Assembly (NCBI GenBank): GCA_046297935.1
Contig: JBKBHA010000004.1
Span: forward strand, 248,001-312,000
DNA: 64,000 nt
DNA from: CAYMZZ01 sp046297935
Lineage (GTDB): Bacteria; Bacteroidota; Bacteroidia; Chitinophagales; Chitinophagaceae
Direction of reading: 5' to 3'
Positions 9,536 through 20,200 of this stretch are shown here, one piece after another. The first letter of the stretch is position 1. The number at the start of each line of letters is the position of its first letter. The notes beneath the pieces were generated by a model. It did not search any database. It was not told the origin of the DNA and was given only the letters and a program-made list of their open reading frames with translations. Made by a program: the position numbers and the translations under genes.

Positions 9536-10561
9536 ATGATGAATCTTATTCAGCGAGTACTTTTTTTGATGGCCCTGAGTGTAGGTTGCCGGCAAAGCGC
9601 TACCGCACAGGGTAGGGAGGTTATTGAAAATTATATCGCTGCTTATCGGGAAATTGCCATTGCTGAAATGCAGCGGACCGGGGTACCGGCAGCTATCAAA
9701 CTGGCGCAGGGAATACATGAAACCACTGCAGGCACCAGCGACCTCGTGGTCCGCTCCAACAACCATTTTGGCATCAAATGCAAGTCGAATTGGACGGGAG
9801 AGTCGGTGAGTCATTCCGATGATCTGCCAAACGAGTGCTTTCGCAAATACAACAGTCCGGAAGATTCCTACCGCGATCATTCTGATTTCCTGAAGAATAA
9901 CACGCGTTATGCGGCGCTGTTCCAACTGGATCCCGAAGATTACAAGTCCTGGGCTCATGGCCTGAAGAAAGCCGGATACGCTACTAATCCTAAATACCCC
10001 TTGCTGCTGATCAGGTTGATTGAAGAATATCATTTACAGGATTATTCGCTGATAGCGTTGGGCAAAATGGAACCTGGTACCTGGGCATCGAACAGGCGGG
10101 AAACAAAACCTGCAGCGGAAGAACAGAATGCTGAGCTAACCGGGCTGCAAACAGTCGAATTGCCTGTGGTTGACTACCCCGACAGTGAATTTCGTATCAA
10201 CGATACGCGGGTGGTGTACGCGCTTGCCGGCACAAGTTTGCTTGCACTGGCTATGCAATATGATATTCCCCTTCGCCGCTTGTTCGAGTTCAATGAATTG
10301 CCTGAGCAGGAAAGCCTGGCCCAATCACAACTCATATATTTGCAGCGAAAAAGAAAGACCGGTGATCAGGAATTTCATGTGGTGTTGTCAGGCGAAACGA
10401 TTTATCATATCGCGCAAACTCGTGGCATTCGCATGGAGTCGTTACTGGAGTACAATCACCTGGAATCGGGCATGCAGCCTGCGGTAGGTGCGCGATTATA
10501 TTTAAAGAAAAAGGCCCCGGGCCGCCCACCACTTTTGCAGGGACTGGCACAGGCACCCTGA
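9536..10561 (+). CDS. Secreted glucosaminidase-domain peptidoglycan hydrolase with two LysM domains
   Basis: 341 residues, with a signal peptide ending around QSATAQ (residue 25). Residues ~30-170 form a mannosyl-glycoprotein endo-beta-N-acetylglucosaminidase-like (FlgJ/AcmA type) domain. The probable catalytic glutamate lies in LAQGIHETTAGTSDL, and NNHFGIKCK follows as in the family. Two LysM repeats sit at ~222-270 (VVYALAGTSLLALAMQYDIP) and ~283-330 (FHVVLSGETIYHIAQT), anchoring the enzyme to glycan. Likely a periplasmic cell-wall hydrolase for growth or division. It lies one base after the O-methyltransferase and upstream of hpt. Confidence 0.92.
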   Translation: MMNLIQRVLFLMALSVGCRQSATAQGREVIENYIAAYREIAIAEMQRTGVPAAIKLAQGIHETTAGTSDLVVRSNNHFGIKCKSNWTGESVSHSDDLPNECFRKYNSPEDSYRDHSDFLKNNTRYAALFQLDPEDYKSWAHGLKKAGYATNPKYPLLLIRLIEEYHLQDYSLIALGKMEPGTWASNRRETKPAAEEQNAELTGLQTVELPVVDYPDSEFRINDTRVVYALAGTSLLALAMQYDIPLRRLFEFNELPEQESLAQSQLIYLQRKRKTGDQEFHVVLSGETIYHIAQTRGIRMESLLEYNHLESGMQPAVGARLYLKKKAPGRPPLLQGLAQAP

Positions 10562-10591
10562 ACTTTTTACAACAACCAAGCGACTGCTTCA

Positions 10592-11128
10592 ATGGCACTG
10601 ATTAAACTGCACGACAAAACATTTGAAACTTACCTTTCTGAGCCTGTTATTCAGCAGCGCATTCAGGAGCTGGGGCAACAAATTTCCGCCGACTATGCCG
10701 GGCGCCGACCTTTGTTCGTTGCTATTCTGAATGGCTCGTTTATGTTTGCGGCCGATCTGCTGAAGCATATATCTCCTGAGGCAGAAATCTGCTTTATTAA
10801 ACTTTCTTCTTACAAAGGCACCCAGAGCAGTGGAAAAGTAATTACGGCCATTGGGCTGGATGATGACCTTTTTGGCCGCGATGTGGTGCTGATCGAGGAC
10901 ATCGTAGATACCGGTAAAACCCTGCACAGTTTTCTGCCCAGGTTAATACACCAGCAGCCTAAATCTCTTCGAATGGCCACTCTTTTGCACAAGCCAGACG
11001 CAACCGAATTTCCCCTTCAGCTCGACTATGTAGGCTTTTCCATTCCCGACAGGTTCGTAGTGGGGTATGGTCTCGATTATGATGGGCTTGGGAGGAATTT
11101 GAAAGAGATTTATCAGTTGGTAACCTGA
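10592..11128 (+). CDS. hpt: Hypoxanthine phosphoribosyltransferase
   Basis: 178 residues. The PRPP-binding signature VLIEDIVDTGKTL lies near residue 100, preceded by FVAILNGSFMFAADL, which holds the pyrophosphate loop. The C-terminal DRFVVGYGLDYDGLGRNL segment is the conserved hood. It converts hypoxanthine (and often guanine) plus PRPP to IMP or GMP in purine salvage in the cytoplasm. Length and motifs are standard. purA, the enzyme committing IMP to AMP, is ~11 kb downstream on the same strand but not in an operon with it. Confidence 0.95.
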   Translation: MALIKLHDKTFETYLSEPVIQQRIQELGQQISADYAGRRPLFVAILNGSFMFAADLLKHISPEAEICFIKLSSYKGTQSSGKVITAIGLDDDLFGRDVVLIEDIVDTGKTLHSFLPRLIHQQPKSLRMATLLHKPDATEFPLQLDYVGFSIPDRFVVGYGLDYDGLGRNLKEIYQLVT

Positions 11129-11179
11129 TAATTATGGATTACCGGCAATTTTTATCAATTTTGCCATCGATATATCCGA

Positions 11180-12937
11180 TTGAAGACCATTTTTTCCATA
11201 TTGCTTTGCCTGCTTTGCTATGCCTGTACGTATGGTCAGCAGTACTATTTGCGTGGTGAAGTCCGCGACGAATCGGGTAACCCACTTCAAAATGTAACGA
11301 TCCGCAGCCATGCAACCGGGTATGTTTACCGCAGCGGTACCATGGGATCTTTCGGCATTATCAGCTCAAAGCATGTCGACACCTTCAGTTTCTCGATGGA
11401 TGGTTACCGGAAAGAAATAACAGCGGTAAATGCTGATCATTATTTGACCGTTCGCCTTAAACTGCAGCCTTTAAGCAGTGTGAATACATCCCGATTCAAC
11501 AAGCTTCAATCTATTACGCGGGGCATGGTACGAGACGATCACCGGCAATGGTTTGCCGGCGATGAAACCTATGCCTCCATTGTTGAGAACAAATTTATCC
11601 ATGCCCGCCAGTTTCCAAATACCGGCCTTTCATTGAATGTAGACAGAGCATCATACAGTAATATCCGACGTTTCCTCAATATGAATTCGATAGTACCGCC
11701 CGATGCCGTGCGGGTGGAAGAGATGCTCAACTATTTCAATCTTCGCTACAAGCCGCCGGCAGCAAAGAAACTCTTTGACATTGAAACGCAGATAACAGAT
11801 TGCCCCTGGAATCCGCTCAACCGGCTTTATTATATCAATCTTTCGGCACGAAAGCTAAACCTCGACAGTCTGCCGCCGACACATTTGGTATTCCTGATCG
11901 ACGTATCCGGTTCCATGGACATGCCTAACAGGCTGCCGCTCCTGCAATCGGCCTTCCGCATGTTGGTGAGTAATCTGCGAGCCCGTGATTCGGTTACGAT
12001 GGTTGTGTATGGTGGAGTAACGGGTGTAATGTTGCATACAACAAGCGGATCGGAACAGGATAGTATAATGAGGGCAATTGATAAATTGACGCCCGGAGGC
12101 AGCACACCAGGTGAATCAGGTATTCGCCTGGCTTACGCACTTGCGAGGAGTCATTTTATCAAAGGCGGCAACAATCGCGTTATTCTGGCAACGGATGGCG
12201 ATTTCAATGTCGGCATTCGCACAGAGGAGGAACTCGATGAAATGATCACCCGACACCGCGAATCAGGCATTTACCTGACCTGTTTAGGTGTGGGAATGGG
12301 CAACTATAAAGATTCTAAAATTCAGACACTTGCCCGAAAAGGCAATGGCAATTTTGCCTATCTCGACCAGCATGGTGAAGCAGAGAAGGTATTGATGCGT
12401 GAGTTCACTCAAACGCTGTATGCCGTGGCCGATGATGCTTACATGAATGTTGAATTCAATCCCACCTTTGTACGCAACTATCGTTTAATTGGTTTTGATA
12501 ACAAGATGGGGGCGCTCAGCGACACTATGTCGATGGTAGAGGGAGGTGAAATTGGCTCAGGTTATGCCATGACCGGCATTTTTGAAATTGAGCCTGCATC
12601 GGCAGACTCGATTGTGCTGGAAAGATTTGCAGAGCTGCAGCTGCGCTATCGGTTATCAGGCGATACACAGATGCATTATTTTAGTCACAACAGCTTTTAC
12701 AATTACCAGCCTCTGACCAGTCTGGACTCGTCCTTCGGATTTGCTGCTTCCGTAGCCCTATTCGGTTCTATGTTGAAACAATCAGAGTTTACCAACAAGG
12801 TTAGCTGGAATGATCTGACCTTACTGGCCAGCCGCTACGCCCTGCGAAACGACATCCAGCAGCAGGAATTTCTCACTCTCATCGCGAAAGCCCGCGAACT
12901 TTACGACCGGAAAAAGGGGAGGAAGAAGAAAAACTGA
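11180..12937 (+). CDS. von Willebrand factor A domain protein (YfbK-like) with carboxypeptidase-regulatory-like N-terminus
   Basis: 585 residues from a TTG start at 11180, chosen because a signal peptide (MKTIFSILLCLLCYACTYGQ) follows and no ATG/GTG fits. Residues ~20-95 resemble a CarboxypepD-regulatory-like beta-sandwich (LRGEVRDESGNPLQNVTI). The YfbK-type N-domain follows (GLSLNVDRASYSNIRRFLN), then a VWA domain near residue 235 with an intact MIDAS DVSGSM, and a DUF3520-like C-terminal part ending FAASVALFGSMLKQ. VWA domains bind ligands through a metal ion; this family is periplasmic or surface associated and its role is unknown. The gene is convergent with tig across an octamer repeat block. 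Confidence 0.88.
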   Translation: MKTIFSILLCLLCYACTYGQQYYLRGEVRDESGNPLQNVTIRSHATGYVYRSGTMGSFGIISSKHVDTFSFSMDGYRKEITAVNADHYLTVRLKLQPLSSVNTSRFNKLQSITRGMVRDDHRQWFAGDETYASIVENKFIHARQFPNTGLSLNVDRASYSNIRRFLNMNSIVPPDAVRVEEMLNYFNLRYKPPAAKKLFDIETQITDCPWNPLNRLYYINLSARKLNLDSLPPTHLVFLIDVSGSMDMPNRLPLLQSAFRMLVSNLRARDSVTMVVYGGVTGVMLHTTSGSEQDSIMRAIDKLTPGGSTPGESGIRLAYALARSHFIKGGNNRVILATDGDFNVGIRTEEELDEMITRHRESGIYLTCLGVGMGNYKDSKIQTLARKGNGNFAYLDQHGEAEKVLMREFTQTLYAVADDAYMNVEFNPTFVRNYRLIGFDNKMGALSDTMSMVEGGEIGSGYAMTGIFEIEPASADSIVLERFAELQLRYRLSGDTQMHYFSHNSFYNYQPLTSLDSSFGFAASVALFGSMLKQSEFTNKVSWNDLTLLASRYALRNDIQQQEFLTLIAKARELYDRKKGRKKKN

Positions 12938-12941
12938 AAAA

Positions 12942-13156
12942 ATGTGCAAGTGTGCAAATGTGGAAATGTGCAAATGGAAAATTGGCGAATAAGGCAATTT
13001 GTTAATACGCTTTGTTAGTTTCAACAACGAACTACCGAATCAACAAATTCCCAAATTGATCATTTGCACATTCGCCGAAGGCGCCATTTCCACATTTGCA
13101 CATTTGCACATTCGCCGAAGGCACCATTTCCACATTTCCACATTTGCACATTTGTA
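12942..13156. repeat. Inverted pair of octamer arrays between convergent VWA and tig genes
   Basis: Left arm 12944-12975 has units GTGCAAGT, GTGCAAAT, GTGGAAAT, GTGCAAAT. Right arm 13061-13156 is twelve exact octamers of the complementary type (CATTTGCA, CATTCGCC, GAAGGCGC, CATTTCCA and so on) with an internal duplicated 40-nt block at 13061-13100 and 13101-13140. The right arm ends at the base before the tig stop codon. Each flanking gene therefore reads GTGCAAAT-type repeats in its own sense strand directly after its stop. The arms could pair into a long hairpin. Confidence 0.88.
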
Positions 13157-14542
13157 TTAGTGCTTATGCTCTTCCACCATTTTGGTGAAGGCGTCTGCAG
13201 AGATGCTTTGTTCTTTAGGGTTCACCTGTGTTTCGGCCCACTCGAACATTTTTTGGGTTTGCAGGCGATGATAGGAATCTTCCACATATTTCCGATCCTG
13301 CATCATTTTTTCCACGTAGGAATCCATCCAGGGCTGTTGTTCTGCAGCAGCACCCATGCCGCCCATGTAACCAAGCAATTGTTGACGGGCAAACTGACGG
13401 ATTTCGTCGGGCTGAACCTGAATGCCATTTTCCTGAACCAGTTTATCGCTGATAAGGGTCCATTTTAATTGTTTCAGGAATACAGGAAATTCTGCCTCTA
13501 CCTGTTCATCAGACTTAGCCGGCGTATTCTCTTCTCCATTTCCCTGTACTTTCATCCACTTTTTCAGGAAGGGTTCGGGAAAATCGATCTGAGTATCGTC
13601 GAGCAACAGGTGATAAAGCTGGTCATGAATTTGGTTACGGGCCTGGCTATTCCAGTAAGCCTGTATTTCTTCACGGATCTTGTTGCGGAAATCTGACTCG
13701 GTCACCACTTCACCGCCCGGATAGAGCTGGTTGAAGAACTCGGCGTTTAGTTCTTTCTTTTCCAACAGACCCACTTTCGTAATTTGAACGCGGAAACTTG
13801 TTTGAGCAGCGGCCGCATCAGCTTTGTCGAGGCCAAGATCGCTCATCACAAAATCGAGTTCCTTATCGTCGAAGGCATCAGCCAGTTTGATATCGATGCT
13901 ATCCTCACTTTTCTTGCCCATCAGGTTGTTACGCACTTCGGGCTTGAAATACTTCAAAAGCAGGGAATTGTCTTTCACTATTCCGTCTTCCTTGGGTTCT
14001 CCGTTTTCATTCAGTTCGGTGAACACCACATTCAAAACATTTTCTTCGTTGTCTACCACTTCCTGATCCTGCATGTTGCCATAGCGATTTTGCAGGCGGG
14101 TGATTTCGTTATCGATCATTTCGTCGGTTACGTCAACCACATAACGGGTAATAGAGGCGGCGCCCAGGTTCGGCAGACTGAATTCAGGTTTCTTACCTAC
14201 CTCAAAATGGAAGGTATAGTCGGCCGGATTATTTACATCCAGTTGGCGAAAATCAGCCTCCATTGGAAGCGGTTGAGCGAAAATTTCCACCTGTCCGTTT
14301 TGCAGGAAGCCCAACAACTCGCGATCAACCGAACGAAGTACTTCGTCAGTGAACAGGGAAGGGCCATACATTTTCTTGATTAGTCCGGCTGGCACCATTC
14401 CCTTGCGGAAGCCAGGAATATTGGCCTTCTTGCTATAATCTTTTAATGCTTTTTCGAATGAAGGGAGGTAATCTTTTTTCTCCAGTGTCACGGTCAGCTT
14501 TTCGTGCAGCAAGCCGATGTTCTCGGAAGTGACTGTTGCCAT
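13157..14542 (-). CDS. tig: Trigger factor
   Basis: 461 residues from ATG 14542 (MATVTSENIGLLHEKLTV). The frame is open far upstream, but that extension crosses tRNA-Leu and is not coding. The ribosome-docking signature is in NIPGFRKGMVPAGLIKKMYG, near residue 40. The central FKBP-like domain is poorly conserved, as usual in Bacteroidetes, and the C-terminal helical chaperone arms are present. It binds the ribosomal exit tunnel at L23 and shields nascent chains. It lies 113 bases downstream of tRNA-Leu on the same strand and may share its transcript. Confidence 0.95.
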   Translation of the reverse strand: MATVTSENIGLLHEKLTVTLEKKDYLPSFEKALKDYSKKANIPGFRKGMVPAGLIKKMYGPSLFTDEVLRSVDRELLGFLQNGQVEIFAQPLPMEADFRQLDVNNPADYTFHFEVGKKPEFSLPNLGAASITRYVVDVTDEMIDNEITRLQNRYGNMQDQEVVDNEENVLNVVFTELNENGEPKEDGIVKDNSLLLKYFKPEVRNNLMGKKSEDSIDIKLADAFDDKELDFVMSDLGLDKADAAAAQTSFRVQITKVGLLEKKELNAEFFNQLYPGGEVVTESDFRNKIREEIQAYWNSQARNQIHDQLYHLLLDDTQIDFPEPFLKKWMKVQGNGEENTPAKSDEQVEAEFPVFLKQLKWTLISDKLVQENGIQVQPDEIRQFARQQLLGYMGGMGAAAEQQPWMDSYVEKMMQDRKYVEDSYHRLQTQKMFEWAETQVNPKEQSISADAFTKMVEEHKH

Positions 14543-14655
14543 AATTTGTATTTTGAAACCCCCGCTCCCCGAATGGGGGGTAATGTTTGAGGGGGGAGCC
14601 TGATCGCCCAAAACGGGGGTTAGCTGCCCCCAAATGGCCCCCGGGGCGGGGATTG

Positions 14656-14737
14656 TCCGGATGGAGGGACTCGAACCCCCACACCTTGCGGCATCAGATC
14701 CTAAGTCTGACGTGTCTACCAATTTCACCACATCCGG
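14656..14737 (-). tRNA. tRNA-Leu (anticodon UAG)
   Basis: On the minus strand the acceptor CCGGATG pairs perfectly with CATCCGG, with discriminator A73. The D-arm region TGGTGAAATTGGTAGACAC is typical for tRNA-Leu, the anticodon stem TCAGA/TCTGA encloses loop CTTAGGA (UAG), and a long class II variable arm (TGCCGCAAGGTG region) precedes the T-arm with TTCGAGT. 82 nt; the CCA end is not encoded. Confidence 0.96.
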
Positions 14738-14795
14738 AAAAGAACGTCCCAGTTCGTCTTCAGGCCTGCAGGCCCGTGTTTTCGAATTGGGGTTG

Positions 14796-14803
14796 CAAAT
14801 GTA
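14796..14803 (-). promoter_or_regulatory. Possible -7 element TACATTTG for tRNA-Leu/tig
   Basis: TAnnTTTG match on the minus strand, 58 bases upstream of the tRNA 5' end. No clear -33 element. Confidence 0.35.
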
Positions 14804-14858
14804 GCAGATTTCGACGAAAAACAGGGCTGGTTTTTTCGTAAATTCGTAGTCCTGACAT

Positions 14859-17114
14859 ATGGAGACAATTGCGCAAACGCCCAGATACAATTTAAACGAG
14901 GAACAGGAGCGAAAACTGATCCTTCGGGAATACCGTTCCCTGCTCAGATCGTTGAAAACCAAGCTGAAACCCGGCGACAAAGACCTATTGCGCACCGCAT
15001 TTGAAATGTCGGCCGATGCGCACAAGACCATGAGGCGCAAAAGCGGAGAACCATATATTCTCCATCCACTGGCCGTTGCCAAGATTTGTGTGGAGGAAAT
15101 TGGCCTGGGCGTTCGGTCCAGCATTTGTTCGCTTTTACATGATACAGTAGAGGATACCGATATTTCCCTGGAAGATATTGAGCGGGAATTTGGGCAGGAG
15201 ATAGCCAGAATAGTAGACGGACTCACAAAAATTTCGAACGTAATTGACATCAACGCTTCGCAACAGGCGGAGAATTTTAAAAAAATACTGCTAACACTTA
15301 CCGATGATCCGCGTGTAATATTGATCAAGCTGGCAGACAGGCTGCACAACATGCGGACATTGGAAAGCATGAAGCGGGAAAAGCAGTTGAAGATTGCTTC
15401 CGAAACGGTATACGTCTACGCCCCTCTCGCCCACCGAATGGGCCTGTACAATATAAAAACCGAAATGGAAGATCTGGCCATGAAATACATGGAGCCGGAT
15501 GTGTATCGCGACATTGCCAAAAAGCTGGCAGAAACAAAGAGGGAGCGTTCAAAGTACATTAACGAGTTCATTCGCCCCATTCGGGAAAAGTTGGAGAAAG
15601 GGAATTTTCAATTTGAAATATACGGTCGGCCAAAAAGCATTCATTCGATCTCCAACAAAATGAAGAAGAAGGCGGTCGATTTTGAAGAAGTATATGATTT
15701 GTTTGCGATCCGCGTTATTCTGGATTCACCGCCTGAGAGAGAAAAAGAAGAATGCTGGAAAGTGTACTCCATGATAACGGATGAGTACACCCCATCGCCC
15801 GAACGGTTACGCGACTGGCTTAGTAATCCGAAATCGAACGGTTATGAGGCGCTACATACAACCGTAATGGGTCCGCAGGGTAAATGGGTGGAAGTGCAGA
15901 TCAGAACCAAACGGATGAATGAGATTGCTGAAAAAGGTTTGGCTGCACACTGGAAATACAAGGAAGGAGCAGCGGACGAGAGCCGGTTTGACAAATGGTT
16001 TCAACAGATCAGGGAAGTAATAAGCAATCAGGAAACCGACAGCATCGATTTTCTGCAGGATTTCAAAACCAGCTTTCTTGCCGAGGAAATCTATGTATAC
16101 ACTCCCAAAGGAGATGTAAAAATGCTGCCGGTGGGATCAACCGCACTGGATTTTGCATTTGCTATTCACAGTGCCGTGGGCAGCAAGACCATTGGCGCCA
16201 AAGTTAATCACAAGCTGGTGCCCATCAGTCACAAGCTTCGCAGCGGTGATCAGGTAGAAATCATTACCAGTAACAAGCAAAAGCCTTCCGAAGACTGGCT
16301 CAGCTTTGTGGTTACTGCCAAGGCCAGAGGCCGTATCAAGGATGCACTGAAGGAAGAAAAGAGAAATGTAGCCGATGAGGGCAAATACATCGTTCAGCGA
16401 AAGCTCGAAGGAATGGGGGCGGTACTTAATTCCCACAATATTGAGCAAATGGTGCACTGGTATAAAGTGCCTTCCCAACTTGATCTCTTTTACCAGGTGG
16501 CTGTTAAAAATATCGACCTGAAAGAACTGAAAGAGTTCAAGGTACTTGGTGAAAACATTGAAGCGCCGCGACCGGAGAAAACGGTTCAGGAATTCAAGCA
16601 GGAATTTTCACCTCATAACCAGGCGGGTAAAAAGGAAGCGGAACTCATCATTTTTGGCGAAAGCAGCGACAAAATTGTCTACAACCTGGCCAATTGTTGT
16701 AAGCCCATTCCCGGCGATGATGTGTTTGGATTTGTGACAACCGGCAAAGGGCTGACCATCCATCGAACTAATTGTCCTAACGCGGCAAAGCTGCTGGCCA
16801 ATTATGGACACCGGGTGGTTAAAACCAAATGGGCCAAGAACAAGGAAATATCCTTTCTCACCGGTTTACGTATTATCGGAATGGACGATGTGGGTGTCAT
16901 TCACAAGATTACCAACCTCATATCAGGTGAGCTGAAAATCAATATCAGCGCACTCAGTGTAGAAGCAAAAGAGGGTCTTTTTGAGGGAAATATTAAAGTA
17001 TTTGTGCACGACAAGGAAGAGCTGGACGAACTAGTGAGCCGATTGAAGCAGTTGCCCGGTATTGAGTCGGTGGAAAGGTTCGATGCTGAAGACCTTTCGA
17101 CGGCTATTTCGTAG
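14859..17114 (+). CDS. Bifunctional (p)ppGpp synthetase/hydrolase, RelA/SpoT family
   Basis: 751 residues, the usual full length. The N-terminal HD hydrolase domain is recognised by HPLAVAKICVEE and LLHDTVEDTDIS (residues ~65-105), with KLADRLHNMRTLESM further on. The synthetase domain holds YGRPKSIHSISNKM and YDLFAIRVI (residues ~250-290). A TGS domain starts IYVYTPKGDVKMLPVGSTALDFAFA (~residue 410), then a zinc-finger-like CC region (LANCCKPIPGD), and a C-terminal ACT domain. The intact HD motif supports ppGpp breakdown as well as synthesis. It mediates the stringent response in the cytosol and is probably the main long Rel of this organism. Confidence 0.94.
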   Translation: METIAQTPRYNLNEEQERKLILREYRSLLRSLKTKLKPGDKDLLRTAFEMSADAHKTMRRKSGEPYILHPLAVAKICVEEIGLGVRSSICSLLHDTVEDTDISLEDIEREFGQEIARIVDGLTKISNVIDINASQQAENFKKILLTLTDDPRVILIKLADRLHNMRTLESMKREKQLKIASETVYVYAPLAHRMGLYNIKTEMEDLAMKYMEPDVYRDIAKKLAETKRERSKYINEFIRPIREKLEKGNFQFEIYGRPKSIHSISNKMKKKAVDFEEVYDLFAIRVILDSPPEREKEECWKVYSMITDEYTPSPERLRDWLSNPKSNGYEALHTTVMGPQGKWVEVQIRTKRMNEIAEKGLAAHWKYKEGAADESRFDKWFQQIREVISNQETDSIDFLQDFKTSFLAEEIYVYTPKGDVKMLPVGSTALDFAFAIHSAVGSKTIGAKVNHKLVPISHKLRSGDQVEIITSNKQKPSEDWLSFVVTAKARGRIKDALKEEKRNVADEGKYIVQRKLEGMGAVLNSHNIEQMVHWYKVPSQLDLFYQVAVKNIDLKELKEFKVLGENIEAPRPEKTVQEFKQEFSPHNQAGKKEAELIIFGESSDKIVYNLANCCKPIPGDDVFGFVTTGKGLTIHRTNCPNAAKLLANYGHRVVKTKWAKNKEISFLTGLRIIGMDDVGVIHKITNLISGELKINISALSVEAKEGLFEGNIKVFVHDKEELDELVSRLKQLPGIESVERFDAEDLSTAIS

Positions 17115-17203
17115 AACTACGGCAAGGGATGTTGGCGCCCATTTTTTCCTTAACTTGTTAGCCCCGGAGCTAACACGGGCCCAGACCACAACCCTGCTAT
17201 TTT

Positions 17204-20200
17204 ATGAGATTGTTCTCAGTACCACGAATTTTTTATATCGTTGTTTTTTTTCTGCTACCCTCGATTGTTCGGGCACAGGATTTTTCATTCAGTTGTACCC
17301 GCGACACCAGCATTTCGGGTTGCGCCAGCAGTCCCTGTTTCAACCTTCGCGCCCTGGTTCCTGATATCAGATCCGCGTCGAGCGATTATATTGTCAATCC
17401 CGTTACCAATAATGCTCGCGCCTGCACACCTGTTTATGCCAACCCCGATATTACGGGCACTACAGCTGGCCTTGTACTCGATGATCGATACAGCGGCGTC
17501 ATTCCGATTGGTTTCAATTTCCCATTCTACGGCACCAACTATTCAAGTCTGGTGGTAAGCAGCAACGGTGCGGTCAGTTTCGATCTGTCGAGAGCCGGGC
17601 AGTTTGCACATTATGGATTGTTTAATAATGGGGGTGTTTTGCAGGACAATGGTGTGCCAGAAAACTTGCCCAGTACGTTGTACGATCCGGCGCAGATTAT
17701 GGGTGTGTATCATGATATCGACATTACGATTGGTACTTCACCCAACCGAAGGATTGACTACCGCACAGTTGGGGCTGCGCCCAACCGCAAATGGATACTG
17801 ACTTACTATGAAATTTCGCTCTTTGGCTGCCCGGCACTTTTTCAAAACACTCACCAGATCATTTTAAATGAAGCTACCGGCATTATTGAAGTGCTGGTGT
17901 ATAATAAGGAAAGCTGTACAACATGGAATGGGGGAAGAGCCATGATTGGCATTCAGAACTCCACGCGCAATCAAGCTGTAATGGCTCCCGGCAGGCGTGC
18001 ATCGGATCCGCCTTGGGGAAGTCCTGGTATCAACGAAGCCTGGCGTTTTGTGCCTTCGGCCGGCGTTTCCCTATTTCGTCGTGCTGAACTTTATACGGTG
18101 GGTAATCCAACCATACTGGCAACACTCAATACACCCACTTCTGTTGGTGCCGACGGCAACCTCGAACTGGTGTTTCCAAATGTTTGTCCACCCGCTGGTG
18201 CTGTCACTTCTTACGTCATAAAATCCGTGTATACCAAGTTCGACGACCCCAATACGGAAGTAGCTGGCTTTGATACCATCAATGTAACTCGCACAGCTTT
18301 GAATGATTTGGGCGCAACCGCTGTTGCGCAGTCTTCTGCCTGCGGTGCTACAGGCACCGGCTCTATCGCAGTGAGCGTGCCCACCGGAAACGGATCCGGC
18401 AATTTTGAATACAGTATTGTAGGAAGTGCAGGACCTTTTCAAAGCAGCAATGTGTTTCAAAACCTGCTCCCCGGAAATTATGTAGTGTATGTGCGCGACA
18501 TGGTAGGCGCCTGTACCAGCACCATATCCGTAACAGTTGGCGCCACCGGCAATTTGCCGGTAACAACCAGTACTACACCCACCACCTGCGCTGGAGCCAG
18601 CAATGGAATCGTTACGGTCAACGCCGGAGGAGCTGCAACTACCGAGTATCAGATCAACGGCAGCACCTGGCAGTCGTCAAATGTGTTCAATGGCGTACCA
18701 GCCGGCACACATTTTATCAATGTACGTGATCTTACCACCGGTTGTGTGTCGGGCACTATCACTGTAACAGTGGCAGCAGGCAATAGCAACGTTACGGGTA
18801 CGGCCGCCGCCAGCGCAACTTCCTGCTCCGGAGTCAGCAATGGCAGTATTACTGTTACACCGAGCGGAACGGGGCCGTTTGAATACAGTTTAAACGGAGG
18901 GCCCTGGCAAACAAGCAATGTTTTTGTCAATCTCGCAGCCGGCAATTACAACATACGTATCCGGGAGGGTGGGACCTGTATATCTGCCCCCATTGCTGCC
19001 ACCGTTACCTCGGGGACCACACTGAGTATTGCTGCTACAAGCACTCCTACCAGTTGCCAGGGAGTGAATAACGGAACAATCACGATTCAATTACCAGCCG
19101 GCGCCACTGCTCCTTATTCCATAGTTCTGGACGGTACGACACAGGTTGTTAATACACTCACATATACATTCACTGGTGTATCCGCCGGTACTCACACCAT
19201 CAGTGCGTCCGACGCAACAGGTTGTTCCTCCGGCCAGCCAATTACTGCGACCGTGGGCACAGGCACAGGCTTTACCGCCAGTGCCAGCGTACAACCCACT
19301 TCCTGTGCCGGTTTGTCGGATGGATCAATTACCATCGTTCCACAAGCACCGGGTGCAGCGCCATTTACCGTGCAACTCAGTCCCGGCGGTGCCAGCCAAA
19401 CAGGCAACGGTCCGTTTAACTTCACCGGTCTTGCCGCTGGTTCATACCAGGCAGTTGTTACAGACAACAATGGCTGCGTGGCAAATGTGACCAATATTTC
19501 GGTTGCATCCGGCGGCGGACTCACACTGCAGAGCAGTATGATCAATGCATCCTGTACGGGCGTTAACAATGGCAGCATCACGGTTACAACCAATGGTGCG
19601 GCCCCATACAGTTTTGTGATGGATGGAACCGTAACGATTAACAGCAGCAATTCAACGGTGGTATTTCAAAACGTAGCAGCAGGAAATCACAGCATTGTTG
19701 TTACAGATGCCACTGGTTGTTCAAATCAGCAACCGCTGGCTGTAGTAGTGGGTGTTGGTTCAGGTATAACCGCAACACATAACAGCAGGTCGGTTAGCTG
19801 CGCAGGCGGAAGCGATGGATCAATTGATATTAGCATTACCACTGCAGGACAGGCTCCCTACAGTTTTGTACTAAACGGAACGGTCACACAGTCGGGGATT
19901 GCCGGTACCAGCTTCACCGGCCTGCCCGCAGGCAATAACTACACGGTACTTGTTACGGATGCGCTCGGTTGCAGTTTTACTATTTCTTCAATTGTCGTTT
20001 CCGAACCGGCACCGCTTGGCTTTACAACTACCGTTCAGCCAGTTAGCTGTTTTGGAGCAGCCAACGGGCAGATACAAATTGCAGCTACCGGTGGCACCGC
20101 ACCGTATAGTTACTCTTTGGACAATATCAATTATCAGTCGGCTAGTCAGTTTGCACTGGCAGCCGGCAATTACACTATATATGTTCGCGATGCGAATGGT

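Noticed and set aside
13064..13468. 134-codon plus-strand frame in and after the octamer block
   Set aside because: Translation of repeats followed by tig antisense; not a protein-like sequence.
14543..15370. N-terminal extension of the tig reading frame to a 737-residue protein
   Set aside because: The extra part crosses tRNA-Leu and lies antisense to spoT; trigger factor starts naturally at 14542.
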